A DNA stretch of 64,000 nt from Scolanthus callimorphus (Eukaryota > Cnidaria > Anthozoa > Actiniaria > Edwardsiidae): contig CM066923.1 of assembly GCA_033964015.1 (NCBI GenBank), positions 24,812,168-24,876,167 on the forward strand, in the 5' to 3' direction. Under the pieces are notes generated by a model that made no database searches, was not told the origin of the DNA, and was given only the letters and a program-made list of their open reading frames with translations. Made by a program: the position numbers and the translations under genes. Shown here one piece after another: positions 41,055-54,400 of this stretch. How positions within the stretch are numbered: the first letter of the stretch is position 1; each line of letters begins with the position of its first letter.

Positions 41055-41970
41055 GACTTACTGAGTCGCATGAACACTACCGCATAGCTTATGATATTTA
41101 TAGTGAGCAGACTCATGCACTGAAGATTAAGATTATTGAGGAGAACGTCCCTGCTGTTATGGGGAAAGTTTGGAAACAGTAGCGTACGAAGGATACTTTA
41201 TCCATTCTCAGCGTATGAGGATCCACTGGCTCCACTGATCAGGCAATCCTTTCTGTTGCGGCGCAGTTTTGTGGTGATTCCAATAAGATAAGAAAGCTAA
41301 CATCTTCAACAAGGTCATTCGATCCTAGTGGCTTTGCGCTTGAGAAGTACCGAGCCTTAGCGAAAGCCATTCCTGGAAATGACACCGCTCAGTATGCAAA
41401 TGTTGATACTGAATTCCACGAGACAACATACGATCAATTCGTCGCTGAAGAAGGAGAAAACCAAAAATATGACATGATTCATTTTCTCCACACTTTCTAC
41501 TATTTTCCAGAATATCTTCGAGCTTCCTATCTTGAGCATGTCGTGGATGATCAATTGAAAAACAAAGGCGTTGTGCTTGTTATGATGGTAGCTGAAAACA
41601 CGCTTATGTTTCCTTTAGTATTTCATGCAGCCGAGGAATACAATGACTTTCCCTGGAAGGACTTGCCATCGACTTGCGACATCGTTAATATCGCCGAGAA
41701 GAACAAATGGCGATATGATACGTACCGCTATAACACGCTCTTCGATGTGACAGATGTCTTCGATGAAAAATCCGAGAGGAAACCTGCTTCTCGATTTCCA
41801 GACCCACTACAAGGACTTTAGGAAATCTGCTGGAGAGCACAGTTCGTCGAGTTTGGACGTAATCAGAAATAACAGGATGGCAAGAGGAAGACGGTGCATG
41901 CAAAGGGACTTATTGCCATATATAAAGGGGAAGGGCAATGATTCTGAGAAACATTAATAAGAATCAATAA
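41055..41970 (+). pseudogene. Histamine N-methyltransferase-like pseudogene
   Basis: Three pieces in order resemble the HNMT family: HYRIAYDIYSEQTHALK (near 41072), YDMIHFLHTFYYFPEYLRA within 41467-41821, and GNLLLDFQTHYKDFRK (near 41775-41825) in a shifted frame. An in-frame stop follows KVWKQ near 41180, another stop disrupts the glycine-rich SAM motif region, and a frameshift lies near 41770. No introns are seen across the whole length, which suggests a processed retrocopy. Family membership is from recalled motif order. It lies between the TPR-CHAT gene and the end of discoidin gene 2. Confidence 0.55.
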
Positions 41971-42039
41971 GATGTACCTGGCTATGAAATTGTGCATGTT
42001 ACGCATCTAGCCGTGTTAAATGTTAATTCATATGGATAG

Positions 42040-42125
42040 CCATGGGAAATCCGAACAATTCCCATTCTTCTACCATGGGAAATCCAGCTTTTCCCATGGA
42101 TGGGTTTCTGCAGGGCTCCCTGTGA
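42040..42125. mobile_element. MITE family B copy at the end of gene 2
   Basis: GGGAAATCCGAACAATTCCC, TTCTACCATGGGAAATCCAG and CTTTTCCCATGGATGGGTTT. It lies just outside the region of homology between the two discoidin genes. Confidence 0.6.
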
Positions 42126-42174
42126 TAATGGGCCCTTTTCACCTGCCACAAATCAACATTATCAGTGAATAAAT

Positions 42175-42190
42175 TTTATTTTATTTTATT
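42175..42190 (-). other. Polyadenylation signals of gene 2
   Basis: Three overlapping AATAAA hexamers on the minus strand in an (AAAAT)n run, about 200 bases after the stop codon. Confidence 0.55.
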
Positions 42191-42395
42191 TGGTAATATA
42201 GCGTAATACAGATATTGCACAATTTTGGACCACTTTCATTATCAGCTTGTAGTACTTGCTGACCCATGTAGTATAGCATGCGCCATTTGTAGTGGCTTAC
42301 AAAGCGTGCAATGTTTACAAACGTGCTTTAAATCAATTCTTAATGGTGACTGCCGGATCTCCTGACCGTTGTCCTCTTCTCTAAAACGTACGCCC

Positions 42396-42428
42396 TTATT
42401 TGCCTGTTACTGCCATTTGGCCTATGCC
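42396..42428 (-). CDS. Gene 2 exon 17: ten-residue tail and stop
   Basis: Acceptor TTTGTAG, then [10 protein letters not shown] and TAA; all ten residues match gene 1 despite several silent changes. Confidence 0.82.
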   Translation of the reverse strand, partial: GIGQMAVTGK

Positions 42429-45400
42429 CTACAAATAAAAAGGATAAAAGAGATAAGTTTACAGTCTGAATAGATATTTAGTTTAACAAATTATTTCCCA
42501 AACTAATTATTTTCCATCGCCACTTTGCCTCCGTTGCCAGGTTGTTTTGCACATCTTCTTCAACAGCTGTGGCGCCTTTGTCTGGTTTGGAAGTTTTTGC
42601 ACGCTTTTTTGTTTAGGGGGAGGGGGGGGGGGGCGTATACGTTGTCATAGAATCGTTTGCCTGCACGCCTAACTAAGAACCAACCAATCAGATTCTACTG
42701 ACCGAACCTGCTTTTTAGGCTAAAATTTTCATTTTAAGCCCCCTCCATATGGGAGGGGCTAGGTTCTTATCGATGGAAAGGTGTATGGGTAGAAACTTCT
42801 GAATTAAGATCATCATGATCATCTGATTTACATTTAAAAAGATCTCTGTAAACCCGTGAGGGATGTCTTAGGAAAACAATTATATCGTCGCGTCGCAATT
42901 TTATGCTATGATAATCAGCTTTAGTATAATTACTCAAGCGATGCCGCGCGCTGATTGATCGAGACGTTCGGAATATTTTGCTATATTCACCTATAGGTGA
43001 ACATAGCATTGAAAGCATTGGGGATCACGTGCGCACTTTATTGCGAGAAACTAAATAAAGGTTCCCCTAAACCCGAATTTTTTGTCCAAAATCTTAAAAG
43101 TCGCTTCTGGTAATTATACTAAAACAGTTAGTCGCCTCAGGCTCCGTAAATATCGGCGAATAGTCACCTCGACCTCGTCTCGGTGTCTATTCGCCGATAT
43201 TTACGTCGCCTTCGGCGACTAATTGTTAAATATATCGTATTAAAGCTAAAAGATTGCTCTATCTTGAAGTTGAAGTTGTTCGGTGTTTTTTTTTATCGAA
43301 GTTTAATTTTTTATTGTGTTTTTGACCCCGAACTAAAAACTTCCTTGTTTACCGACCATTAGCGGTTTGTTGCACAATTTCACGGATTTTAGTCTCAGAG
43401 AAATGAACTGCAAAAGCGTGTGGGCGATTTTCGATAATTTGCATATTTACGAAAATATTTGGTACAGTTTGTGGGCACAAAATTTATCATAAAATATGTT
43501 TCAAGTAAAAAATAAAAATTCCCTCACGTTGTTTTTTTGTTGTTATCATTTTCTAACTTGGATTGCAAAAATTGCGGTAACATTTCTGCAGAAATTCCCT
43601 GTCTATACCATTTGTATAAGAACCTGTTTAGGCTAAATTATAAAATTCAGGTTCTTACTGTGGGTTTTTACTGTACAAACTGTCAAAAAAAGATTCTCAC
43701 CTGAGCACTGCATCCATACACCTCCACGCGCATGCACATGTGGCCTCGATAGGAAACCGGGTGGAACCGGATGGTCTTGGCGTAAATCACAGGGGATATG
43801 TGATGCTCCACGACGGTATTACGGTCAAAATTACCAGGGAAGACCTATACATATAGACAATTATTATTAACCAGGAGTCCATCAGTAGTAATCTATTCAC
43901 AGTGGACCCACCGTGCTCCTACTGAGGGATGGGAAGACCTGGCTCCGCGCACAGTGGTCGAGTACACTGCAAGCATTGTACCCAGAGAGCTGCGCACCCA
44001 AGACACATCCGAAACCGGCCAATCCCTGTGGTATGACCATACACAGACTGCACAAGGAATTCGAGCGGAAATCTAATCGAAACGAGCAAAACTTGTGCGG
44101 ACTCGTATCCTGCCTAAATATATGCGCGCGCTGGAATTTATTCATGAGCCCACATTGTAAAATCTATATGTACAGCTGACTTTTGTGTAAAAGCTACAGT
44201 CAAATTCCAAATTGTGTGATCTTTTCGATGCGAAGTGAGAATTCGAATAGTGTTTACGATTCAGATAACACATCGAGTGAATGATTCCGAAGCGATAATA
44301 GCATATTTGAACAAGAGAAAATGATATATTTTCTCTTGATTTGTATTAATAAAAGAAAATAGCGGTATGTTTTCAGAAAGTCCACGATTTTCTGATGTGC
44401 GCACTCTTTATAGCTAGAAGTTTCTGAATGTTTTTGTGATAGAGCGGTTATGGTTATAATTACGCTTGGTGCAAACTGCGCTTGTACGAATTTATTGCGG
44501 CCAAGACTAGAGGCGATTTCTTGGATTTTTCTAAACTAATCAACTGAAAATGCGGCCTACGTAATGTCAGGAAACACACAAATAGGGAGTTGAGACTACT
44601 TTGAACCTTTCAAGTGCCAGCACTACAGGCAATGACTTCATCACCGCTGGTGACAATAACTTCGCAAGCCATCCGGCTATGAAAATTTTTTATTGCAAAT
44701 CAATCCATTTACATCAGTGCTATGTTTTTATAGTGCTATGTTTTTATGTTATAATCTTCCCTTGATCTGCTTCGCTATGGCGCTGGCAATACTAGGAACC
44801 TAACTCGAAAAGCAATTACTACTAATTAGACTCTAGCCATTTCCGGTCATACATTTCTATTGATGTTTCTCGTTCATATTCAGTATGTTGAACATAAATT
44901 CCAAGAACCACTCTACGGCGATACGAACGAATGTGGATAGCAGAATATCTGTGCTGACGACTCTCGTCATGGTACTTCGTACAGTTTTTCCACAACAAAA
45001 TATTTAATTTTCACCCGAATAATTACTTGCAATGCATTGTTAATTTCAAGTTGACAAGCGAAGAATACTTGAAATCTCGATATGCCTTCTTTGAAAAATT
45101 CAAATGTTTCATATCTCCAATGCGTCAAAGTCCTCGTAGCATTCTATTCCATTCGATTTTCCACCGCTTTAATTCTGTTAAATCGAGTCTCTGAATGAAT
45201 TTTTTGGAGTGTAATTGCAAATGACATTGCTGCACTGTAGTAGCAAGAATACTTATTTGAATGATTTTTTTTCAGTTTGTTGGACACAAATTCCAAGAAC
45301 CACTCCACGTCGATACGAATGAATGTAGATGATAGAATGTATGTGCCAACTCTCGTCATGGTACTTGGTTCAGTTTTTCCACAAGAAAGTATTTAAATTT

Positions 45401-48400
45401 TACCTGAATAATTCTTGCCATAACATTGCTAATTTCAAGATGCAAGCAAACAATACACTTCAAATTTCGATATGCTTTTTCTTGGAAAATTCAAATCTTT
45501 CATATCTCCAATGTCTTAAAGCATTCCCTGCTACTTCCCACTGCTTTAAATCGAGTTTCGGGTCAGCGAATATCTCTGATTGAATTTTTTTCGAGTGTAA
45601 ATGTAAATGACATCGCTACACTGTAGGAAGAATACTTATTTGAATAAAATATTTTTTTCAGTATTTTGGACACAAATTCCAAGAACAACTCCACGGCGAC
45701 ACGAATGAATGTAGATGGTAGAATGTCTGTGCCGACTCTCGTCGTGGTACTTGGTTCAGTTTTTCCACAATAAAATGTTTAATTTTGACCTGAATAATTA
45801 TTGCTACAAAATTGTCAATTTCCAGATGGCAAGTACTACACAGAAATTTCAGCAGAATACACTTTCGTGATGCTTTTTCTGGATAAATAATATCTTCTAC
45901 ACCTCGAAGCATTACATGTGACTTTCCATTGCTGTCCAAAGTGCCTCGGATCAGCGAGGATCACTCAATGAATGTTTTTCGTTCGAAATACAATTAGAAA
46001 CGACCGCTTGAAGAAAATATATTTCTTTAATAACTTCGACACAAATTCCAAAAGTCACTCCACTTTTGCTTGAATCCTCCAAGGAAAATTGAATGTATTT
46101 GGAATTTCTAGCGTGGTACTTGGTTCAGTTTTCGAGGAATTGGACGTTAAAATATCCTCTCTCGAATCACAAGGCCCATCTTGCGAAAATATCTCAGGAA
46201 TATTCAGTGAGTTAAAACGCGATCCCGGGAAAATGCAAAGCTTCATCATTGTGCTCGATGCAAAGTACGGATGTTCATCAAGATTAGTTGAACTTTTCAG
46301 CTTTCCTCGTTTCTCCGATCAGCTAAAATATAATTATAAAACTCCGCTGTCGTTGCCGACACATTTCAAACAGAATTGCAACTTCAGAGTTTGACTGTGG
46401 GGAGGGGGGGTGAAATTTTCTCTTACTGCGCATGCGAAATAACAGCAGGTCAGCAGCTTCACTGAGGGCTCAGCTCAAGATTAGTTTGCGAAGCGATGTA
46501 CGGCTGGAATTCCTTGTGACTGAGGCGATGCGACAGTCCAAAACACTAGACCTCCGAAAAGCAGCGCCCCCAGAATGTATGTAATATGTCCATTATTTTT
46601 TGCATGTTCAGGCTTACTAAAATTATATCAGCGTTGGCTACTCGCCGATACCGGAGAAAAAACACATAAAAGGCTGCCAACCCTCGAGCCCCAACCAGGC
46701 TAACAAGGGGCATAATTAATGAATAAAGATGCGGGCTAAAACTGTAGTAACAAATCTAGGTGGGGCCCAAGGGTTGACCGCCTTCCGTGCGGGAAGCCCA
46801 CAGAAGAACGCCGTGTCTCCGACTACGTAAGATACAGTCAAACCTGAGGCTGAAATGGGAATGGGAGGAAACCCATTTAACATAGAGAAACCATCGGCAA
46901 AAAAATAAAACGGCAGGTCAACCCTCTAGCCCTGACAAGGCTAACCAGGGGCATAGTTAATGGTAGCAGTAACAATAAAGATGCGGGCTAAAACTGTAGT
47001 AATAATCCTAGGTAGGGCTCAAGGGTAGACCGACTTACGTGCGGGCCCTAAGGCCGGCAGAAGAATCTGTGTCTCCGACTACGTAAGATACAGTCAAACC
47101 GAGGCTGAAAGGGGAATGGGAGGAGACCCATTTAATAGATTTGTAAATTACTGCTACGAAAAGTCATGAAAATACTAGGCGAAACCTCATGACAGTTAAC
47201 TGGCAGCCCGTAACAAAACAACAAACATATTGCTACGAAACGTCACGAAAATACTGGGCCAGACCTTCATGACAGTTAGCTGGCATAAAATTCCCTAAGC
47301 CAACACGTAGCAAAACCAAGGCCTCAAGACAATATAAAAAGAAATTGATACGGTTGAACACGTTGAATCTATTATTAATCCTGGTGGTAGATAGGAGGAA
47401 ATATATGTACACAATAAGACCCCGTCCACACTACACCGTTTTCAAACGAAAACGGATACTTTTTGCTCCGTTTTCAAAAGGATTTGCGTCCACACTTATC
47501 GTTTTCGTATTGTTTTCGCCGTTTTCGGTGATCGTTTTCGGCGTTGTAGTGTGGACGATAGCCGTATCCGGAGCAAAAAGTATCCGTTTTCGTGTAGTGT
47601 GGACGGGGTCTAAGGCTCGCTGAAATAAAGTGAATGACTGGCGAAAAAGCGAAAATGGGAGTCGAAAGGATAAATAAGAAAAACATACTTACGACAGGAG
47701 TTGTTGCAACACGGAGAAATACTACAACAAGGACGAGGGGACGACGAGGAAGAAAGAAACAAAACTTAGGTCCGTTTTAAACGTCGAACTTAATTCTGTC
47801 GCGCTAAATTGACTTGGTTTATTAGCCAGTAAAAACAAGTAATTTCGGTAAGAGTGATTTAGACTGTCTGGTGAATGAAGAAGACTGCAGCCCTAATTTT
47901 AGGAGCGCTGGAAGGATTCAAAATTGTAATTTAGTGCGGCAGTAGCGCGGCATTGGCACGGCAGATAGTGCCGTTCCTAATGCAAATGAGCTCGAGACAA
48001 TAGCTCTAACTAACTAAACAATGGGAAATTGACATTTAGTGCGGCAAGAATTAAGTTCGACGTCTAAAACTAGCCTTAGCCTGCACGGCTGCACGTGGAC
48101 GGTGGAAGACGCGCACCAAAAAGTCTCGAAAACTTCCAAAACGAGCAGGACTGAGTAGACAACCGGACCATCGTACTGGTTTGGCGGAGGAGGGGTATAA
48201 GCCGAAAAACGAGCAGGAAACGAGGCAGACGGGGCTTTATTTCTTGGTTGTTGTAGGAGAAACGGAGCAGGACAAGCGGCTCTGAGAGCGGCTTGGCAAT
48301 TATGACAATGTATGCTAATGAGTGATCCCTCTATATGCGCACCAGCGGGTCCTCTGAGAAATAGGAGCCTCCATCATCTATTGGGCGCCCAAAGCACAGA

Positions 48401-51400
48401 AGTAGATGAATCTATTTTTAGATTGTAGATTTTGAACCCCGCAGAATTAGTTGCCATGGTTACTAATTATGTCCCCTCTTTCGAAAGAAAGATGACGGGA
48501 ATATGCGCTGCCATCGCACTGCACGTAATGAGCCCAACATTATCACTCTCAAAATGCCAATTTCCCGTTTCAATCAACAGTCGGAAAATATATTCTTCTA
48601 CTTCGACCTGTGCATATGGCTAGACCTAGTGGAGCAGATGGAGTCTCATGTAGAAGGTAATTAACTGAGTAGTTATGGACTAGATTGTAATGATCTATGT
48701 TGGGTTCAGGTTAATTGTGTTTATGAAGACGACTATGCATCCGATTTCTGTCGCGATGTCATATCGCGCGGTGCGAACGGCCGGCTATCTTATGCGATTT
48801 CATTTGCGATGTTGCCGCGACGTCGCAAGTTTTTTTTAGAACATGTTCAAATTTCACTGCTTGGGTGCAATTTCTTCAGAAAACTACAAATATCGCAGAG
48901 CCAAATCGTCGGCCGTTCACACCGCGCGATATGACTTGACGATCGCCGCAAAAATAGCACCTCAAAAAAAGTTGCAGCTATAAGATCGCGCCATGTCGAT
49001 TGTAACTGATGTGGTAGTGGTAATGACGATGCCTGTTTGCGCTAGACATATTGAAGTGTCCTTTAATACATACCACAGGGACACTGTCCTGTTTATAAAG
49101 TGCCCATGCCGTTCCGTCAAAGCTGTACATGATTTTGAAACTCTTCACCCAAGAATCTCCCCCTGCCCTTCCCTGCATAGCCACCTTACTGATCGCTATT
49201 GGTTCGTCAAACTGAATCTGAAAAGAATAAATGTATAGGCTAATCAACATTAATTGCATTTCTAGAATAATCAGTTGTTATAGCCGGCATGTGCGATCTT
49301 ATTTCATCCGTTTCTCTACTTGCCGAAAAGCTTATCTATACCTTTGCAACATTTGCATCTTTTAGAATAATCTGTTGTTATGGCCGGCGAGTCCGATACG
49401 GTTTTCGTCAATGAGAAAAACAGATGGAATATCATCTATGCCTTTCGGACTCTGCAATAGGAACGCATAAAAACGGCGGCTGGCTTGCAAAGTAATTCGA
49501 ACGCAAGCGCAGGCGCTGGACGCAAGGCAGACGCCGGCGCCCGGTGGGCCGAAAAAAAGAGGATTGCCGCGGTCTACTGGGATGCATTGAGCAGATCTCG
49601 TATGATTGTGAAAAGTGCCGCGAGCAAATTATGCCGCTCGCCCGCACCGCGACCGAGACCGTGCCGCGACACGCGCGATTTCATTCACTACACTATCTAG
49701 GGAATGAAAGCAGGCAAACAGCAGGCCAGGTTCCGTGGCGCGACCGCGCCGTGTCACGGCACTTTTCATAGTCATACGAAATCTGCTCTAGTAAATCACA
49801 TTGACGCACGCGAAGCCGAAAATCAATATTAATTAGTTTGCTTGCGCTTGCGTTCGATTCCCTTACACTAGAGGCAAGCACAAGCGCATGGGAACGCAAC
49901 ATCTGGATCGCGTATGTGCGTGCGTTCTATCGCGTCTGTGCTTGCGTTCTATTGCGTCTGTGCTTGCGTTCTATTGCGTCTGTGCTTGCGTTCTATCGCG
50001 TCTGTGCTTGCTTTCTATGGCGTCTGTGCTTGCGTTTTATCGCGTCTGTGCGAGCGTTCTATCGCGTCTGTGCGAGCGTTCTATTGCGTCTGTGCTTGCG
50101 TTCTATTGCGTCTGTGCTTGCGTTCTATTGCGTCTGTGCTTGCGTTCTATCGCGTCTGTGCTTGCGTTCTATCGCGTCTGTGCTTGCGTTCTATCGCGTC
50201 TGTGCGAGCGTTCTATCGCGTCTGTGCGAGCGTTCTATTGCGTCTGTGCTTGCGTTCTATTGCGTCTGTGCGAGCGTTCTATTGCGTCTATGCTTGCGTT
50301 CTATCGCGTCTGTGCGTGCGTTCTATCGCGTCTGTGCCTGCGTTCTATTGCGTCTGTGCGAGCGTTCTATCGCGTCTGTGCGTGCGTTCTATCGCGTCTG
50401 TGCGTGCGTTCTATCGCGTCTGTGCTTGCGTTCTAGTGTAGACCACATAGAGCGGATTTAAGATGAGTATCGAAAACTAACGTAAAATAAAAAAAGCTAC
50501 CCAATCAGAAGCGAAACCCATTCAACAACAAACCCACCAGGGCGCAAAGAAAGTACGACCCAATAAGGTCGTCACCAAAGAAAACAAGAGAAGCAGTGTT
50601 TTTAGTTTTTTCTTCATGTTTTGATTGGCTGGCCAAAGCTTTCAGACCGGCATCAACCAATAGGAACGTACGTGTAGAAAACGCAAGTCGGATTTCGACT
50701 CGGTAGTATTCTAACTAAGTGGAATGAATGAATGTGATATCTTTGACAGAACCCAAAAATGGCAAGATTTCTACCCTAAGGTCAGGTAAAGTCAGATAGG
50801 CTTGATTCTTTGCATAGAGTATCCTTATACAATAAGAAACAAAATAAAAATGAGTATTTTTTTCTAATTGATCCGTCTTTAAGATATCAGCTGCTAAACT
50901 TTGGTTACTGCATCGTTTTATGGCAAAATTTGTACAATTCTAACAAAAAATGTCAAAAAGTGCTGCAGCAACCAAAGTGTAACTCCTCATATCTTAAAGA
51001 CGGATCAATTAGAAAAAAATACTCATTTCTATTTGTTTCTTATTGTATAAGGATACTCTATGCAAAGAATCAAACCTATCTGACTTTACTGACCTTAGGG
51101 TAGAAATCTTGCCATTTTTGGGTTCTGTCGATATCTTTTAGCTTGCGCTTTTGTCTACGCTCGCGTCGTGTGTAAATCAGTATCGGTCTTTTACGAAAGC
51201 GTATCACAGGGAATTTCTGCTGAAAACCATTAATGGGAATGGCCAAATTTTACAAGGCATGCGCATGGGAAGTGTTCGGAATTCAAAAGTATACCCATGG
51301 GAAATCCAAAAGCTTTCCATTCTTCTACCATGGGAAATTCAGCTTTTCCAATGGATGGGTTTCTGCGCAGAAATTCCATGTGTATACCTGTAGCCATTGG

Positions 51401-54400
51401 TTAGCGTCGTTTTTCTTTGAGCACCATCCGCCCTCCTTTGCCCCTTGCATAGGCAGGAAAAGTCTCCCACGGGAGGCCGGGTAGTTGGGACTGGCAACGG
51501 ACGAGGCCTTCATGTTTGCTGTAGGTACTCTGCCGTCTTCGACACCAAGAGACGTCATGCAGTTACTGACTGAGGAACAAAAGTGGAATCAGAGCAAGTA
51601 CGGCTACTGGTGAGCAGGTTGTATACACGCTAGAAATAAAATGCATCAAAATCGGCACCATGTTGAAATTCCATTCCAGTCACCACCAAATTGCAGTCTT
51701 GTAGCCCGACGTTATTTTTTTGCGTCTCTTGCGCTGATTTCTCTGATCGATTTCTCTATAAAAATTGTTTTGGAAGCGTAGGGACTGGGAATGAGCATTA
51801 CAAAGCGCGCCCTGCCCACAAATCTTTGCGCGCCCTAAAAAAAACCGGAAAGCGCCTGGGTTCGAGACTGACCAAATTTGGCAAGTTGCAGAACTTGTGT
51901 TTAGATTTTTCAAACGTCATCAATATCACCTTAAAGTTTCAAAATTGAGTTAATAGAAAGAGCTTGTCGGAGACAACAACAAAACTACAAAAATATATCG
52001 AAATTGCATGTACCCTTCACAAGTTATGGCATTTCAAAGTTTGAAATTTCATGCTTTTTTGTTTGTTTTCATTAACGAAATGGCGGAAATTCAAACTTTG
52101 AGCATTCATAGCTCTCGTCAGAAAGTGCTATTTTGTCAATTTGTGTAGTTTTGTCGTTCTCTGAATAAGCCCCTCCTAAACAGTTCAGCTAGAATGCCAA
52201 AAACTTAATTTTGAAATGTTAGGGTTTTATTGATTGCCACTGGGTTAAATTTTCGACGCCACCCTTTGCCTCCCTCGTCCTTGGAAACAGCTGCGCAAGA
52301 GGCAATACATCGTGACATATTTAAAATCATTACATACAGCCAAATTCGTAACATCGAGATGATCCAAAGTCTGGAATCTGTGTCATTGTTCGGTAACTCT
52401 GTGCTATCAATCAAACTTTCATACGCTCTAAAAACTATGAATGAGAACTTCTCCCTAATTTGCCAGGCACTTTATACTAACCTAATCACATCACTCGTAT
52501 CAAAATTGCTTGTTTTCATTAGCTAACAAACCCAGTCAATTTAGCGCGACAGAATTAAAGAGCCTGTGTCAGCCGCCATTTTGACATCCAAGCAACATAA
52601 CGAGTTTGAATAAGCATCCATTGCCATCGGCTGATTTAGGGAATGTAGTGCGATATTTTCGGTTCAATTTGGTAAGTGAAAAGAATAAAACTTTGTTTCT
52701 AGATGGTTATTTCAAAATTTCTACACGTAAATTCGTCTTCTGATACCGAATGAAAACAATAAAAGGAGTGGCTGACATGGGCTGTTTAAGTTCGTCGTTT
52801 GAACTCAATGCGAAAAAAACCAATTGCATGCTCATAAGCAAGTTCCATACGCAGCGCCCCTATACAGAAGAGGAAATGCTCGATCTCTATGTTGATCACG
52901 TTCCTCTGTAGCAAGTTAATCACTTTAAATATCTAGGATCCTACATCTCCAGTGATGGCCCTCTTAGCAAAGATACCGACTTGTGTATAGGTCAGGCTTC
53001 AGGAGCATTCAACCCCTGAATAATGTATGGAAGAACAGAGATACCCTGGACACAAAGATGCGGATATTCCAGAGCGGAGTCCTCACGATTCTCCTGCATG
53101 GCTCCTCTACGTGAGCCCTGAAAGAAGAGCACATCAAGCGGTTCCTGCCTACGAAGGATTCTCAAAGTCACCTAGGCGCGATCACGTTCACAACTGTCCG
53201 GAACTCGGCACTAGATTCCTCTCTTGCCGTCTGCGTCTCTTTGGGCATGTTGCCAGAAATGAGAAAATCACGTCTGCCTCGGCTCCTACTTGAATTGCCA
53301 CCACCCACACATGGTCAACGCAGTGTTGGCCGGACGCGCTTTCGAGAAGGATCTGAAGCTACTTAGGCGAGTGCAGCACCATCTATTCCGCTTGTCAAGC
53401 TGCACAAGATCTTCGTTCTTGGAGATTATCATTAAAAGCACTTTGCGAGCAGGCAGACTCACCTCGGTGATGGAGACCTTGCCAAGTACAAGTATTAAGT
53501 ACGTTTGAACTTAGCCTAAGCTTACCTATGTGACATCCGTAGAGCTCGATTCTGATAGCGATAAATCCAGTCCAGGTTAGAGGATGAACGCGCACCCCTC
53601 GAGCATTAATAACCGGGGAAAAGTGATTAAACACCAGCGAATGACGGTTGGCGTTCCCTCCAAACCTCTGCCAATAAGAAAAAAACGTTTTGTACAAGTG
53701 AGAACCAGTAACACTGCAAGGAAAGGCGTCGTTTTAGTATTAAAATTCTGGTCCCTGATTCGGACCTAAAACAAACTGTTGATCCCCCTCGTCTCCCACC
53801 ATTTTGATCCCGTTCCTCGGAGCGATATTTTGGGCACGCGGGATCCCCGTGCAAATATATCGTGCTACAAGGCGGTCCATCTATTTCACGACACGAGTTC
53901 AAAGCCTTGAACTGTTATAATTCACAAGGTCACTTCCCTTTTGTTCTCTTCGAAAGAGTAACCCTTTACCTCGGGCGTAATGTCGTCGCATTTCAGATCA
54001 CGTGGCATTCCCATAAGTATTCTTTATTTGTTTTTCTGCGCTACGCACCGAAGGATATATGAATAATATGGAAGCAACCCAAACAAAGAAAGATTATTCA
54101 AATGGATTTGATTTATTTCAGTAACACTTTGCTCTTCGCTTGAAAGTATACCAAACATAATTTGTTAAGTTTCCTACCCTCCCGAAGAATTTTATACAAA
54201 AATCCATTTTAAGGTCAATGGTTACGAGATTTGTTGCTATGGAGACCGAGTATTGTTAAGGTGGTAAGAATGCCAAATGTAATTTATATTTAAGAATATT
54301 TATACGCATTTATAAAACCACTAAGGTATAGACCATCCCCCTTGGTTTTGCGTCCGCCTTATTGGATTCGCTTTGTACCTATTCCTTAAGTACACTGAGA

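Noticed and set aside
43897..44179. Possible exon near 44000 (frame with PESCAPKTHPKPANPCG)
   Set aside because: Short frames on both strands, no splice sites joining to a neighbour and no recognised family.
46089..46394. Plus-strand 101-codon frame
   Set aside because: Lies across the decayed end of the tandem array, with no signal peptide, domain or splice support that I can see.
49912..50440. CRISPR array
   Set aside because: Units are contiguous with no spacers, and the genome is animal.
49838..50461. Three overlapping plus-strand frames of 175-207 codons with a repeated RVCACVLSRLC-like peptide
   Set aside because: They come from a 22-bp satellite without stops; all three frames open equally, with no start context or splice support.
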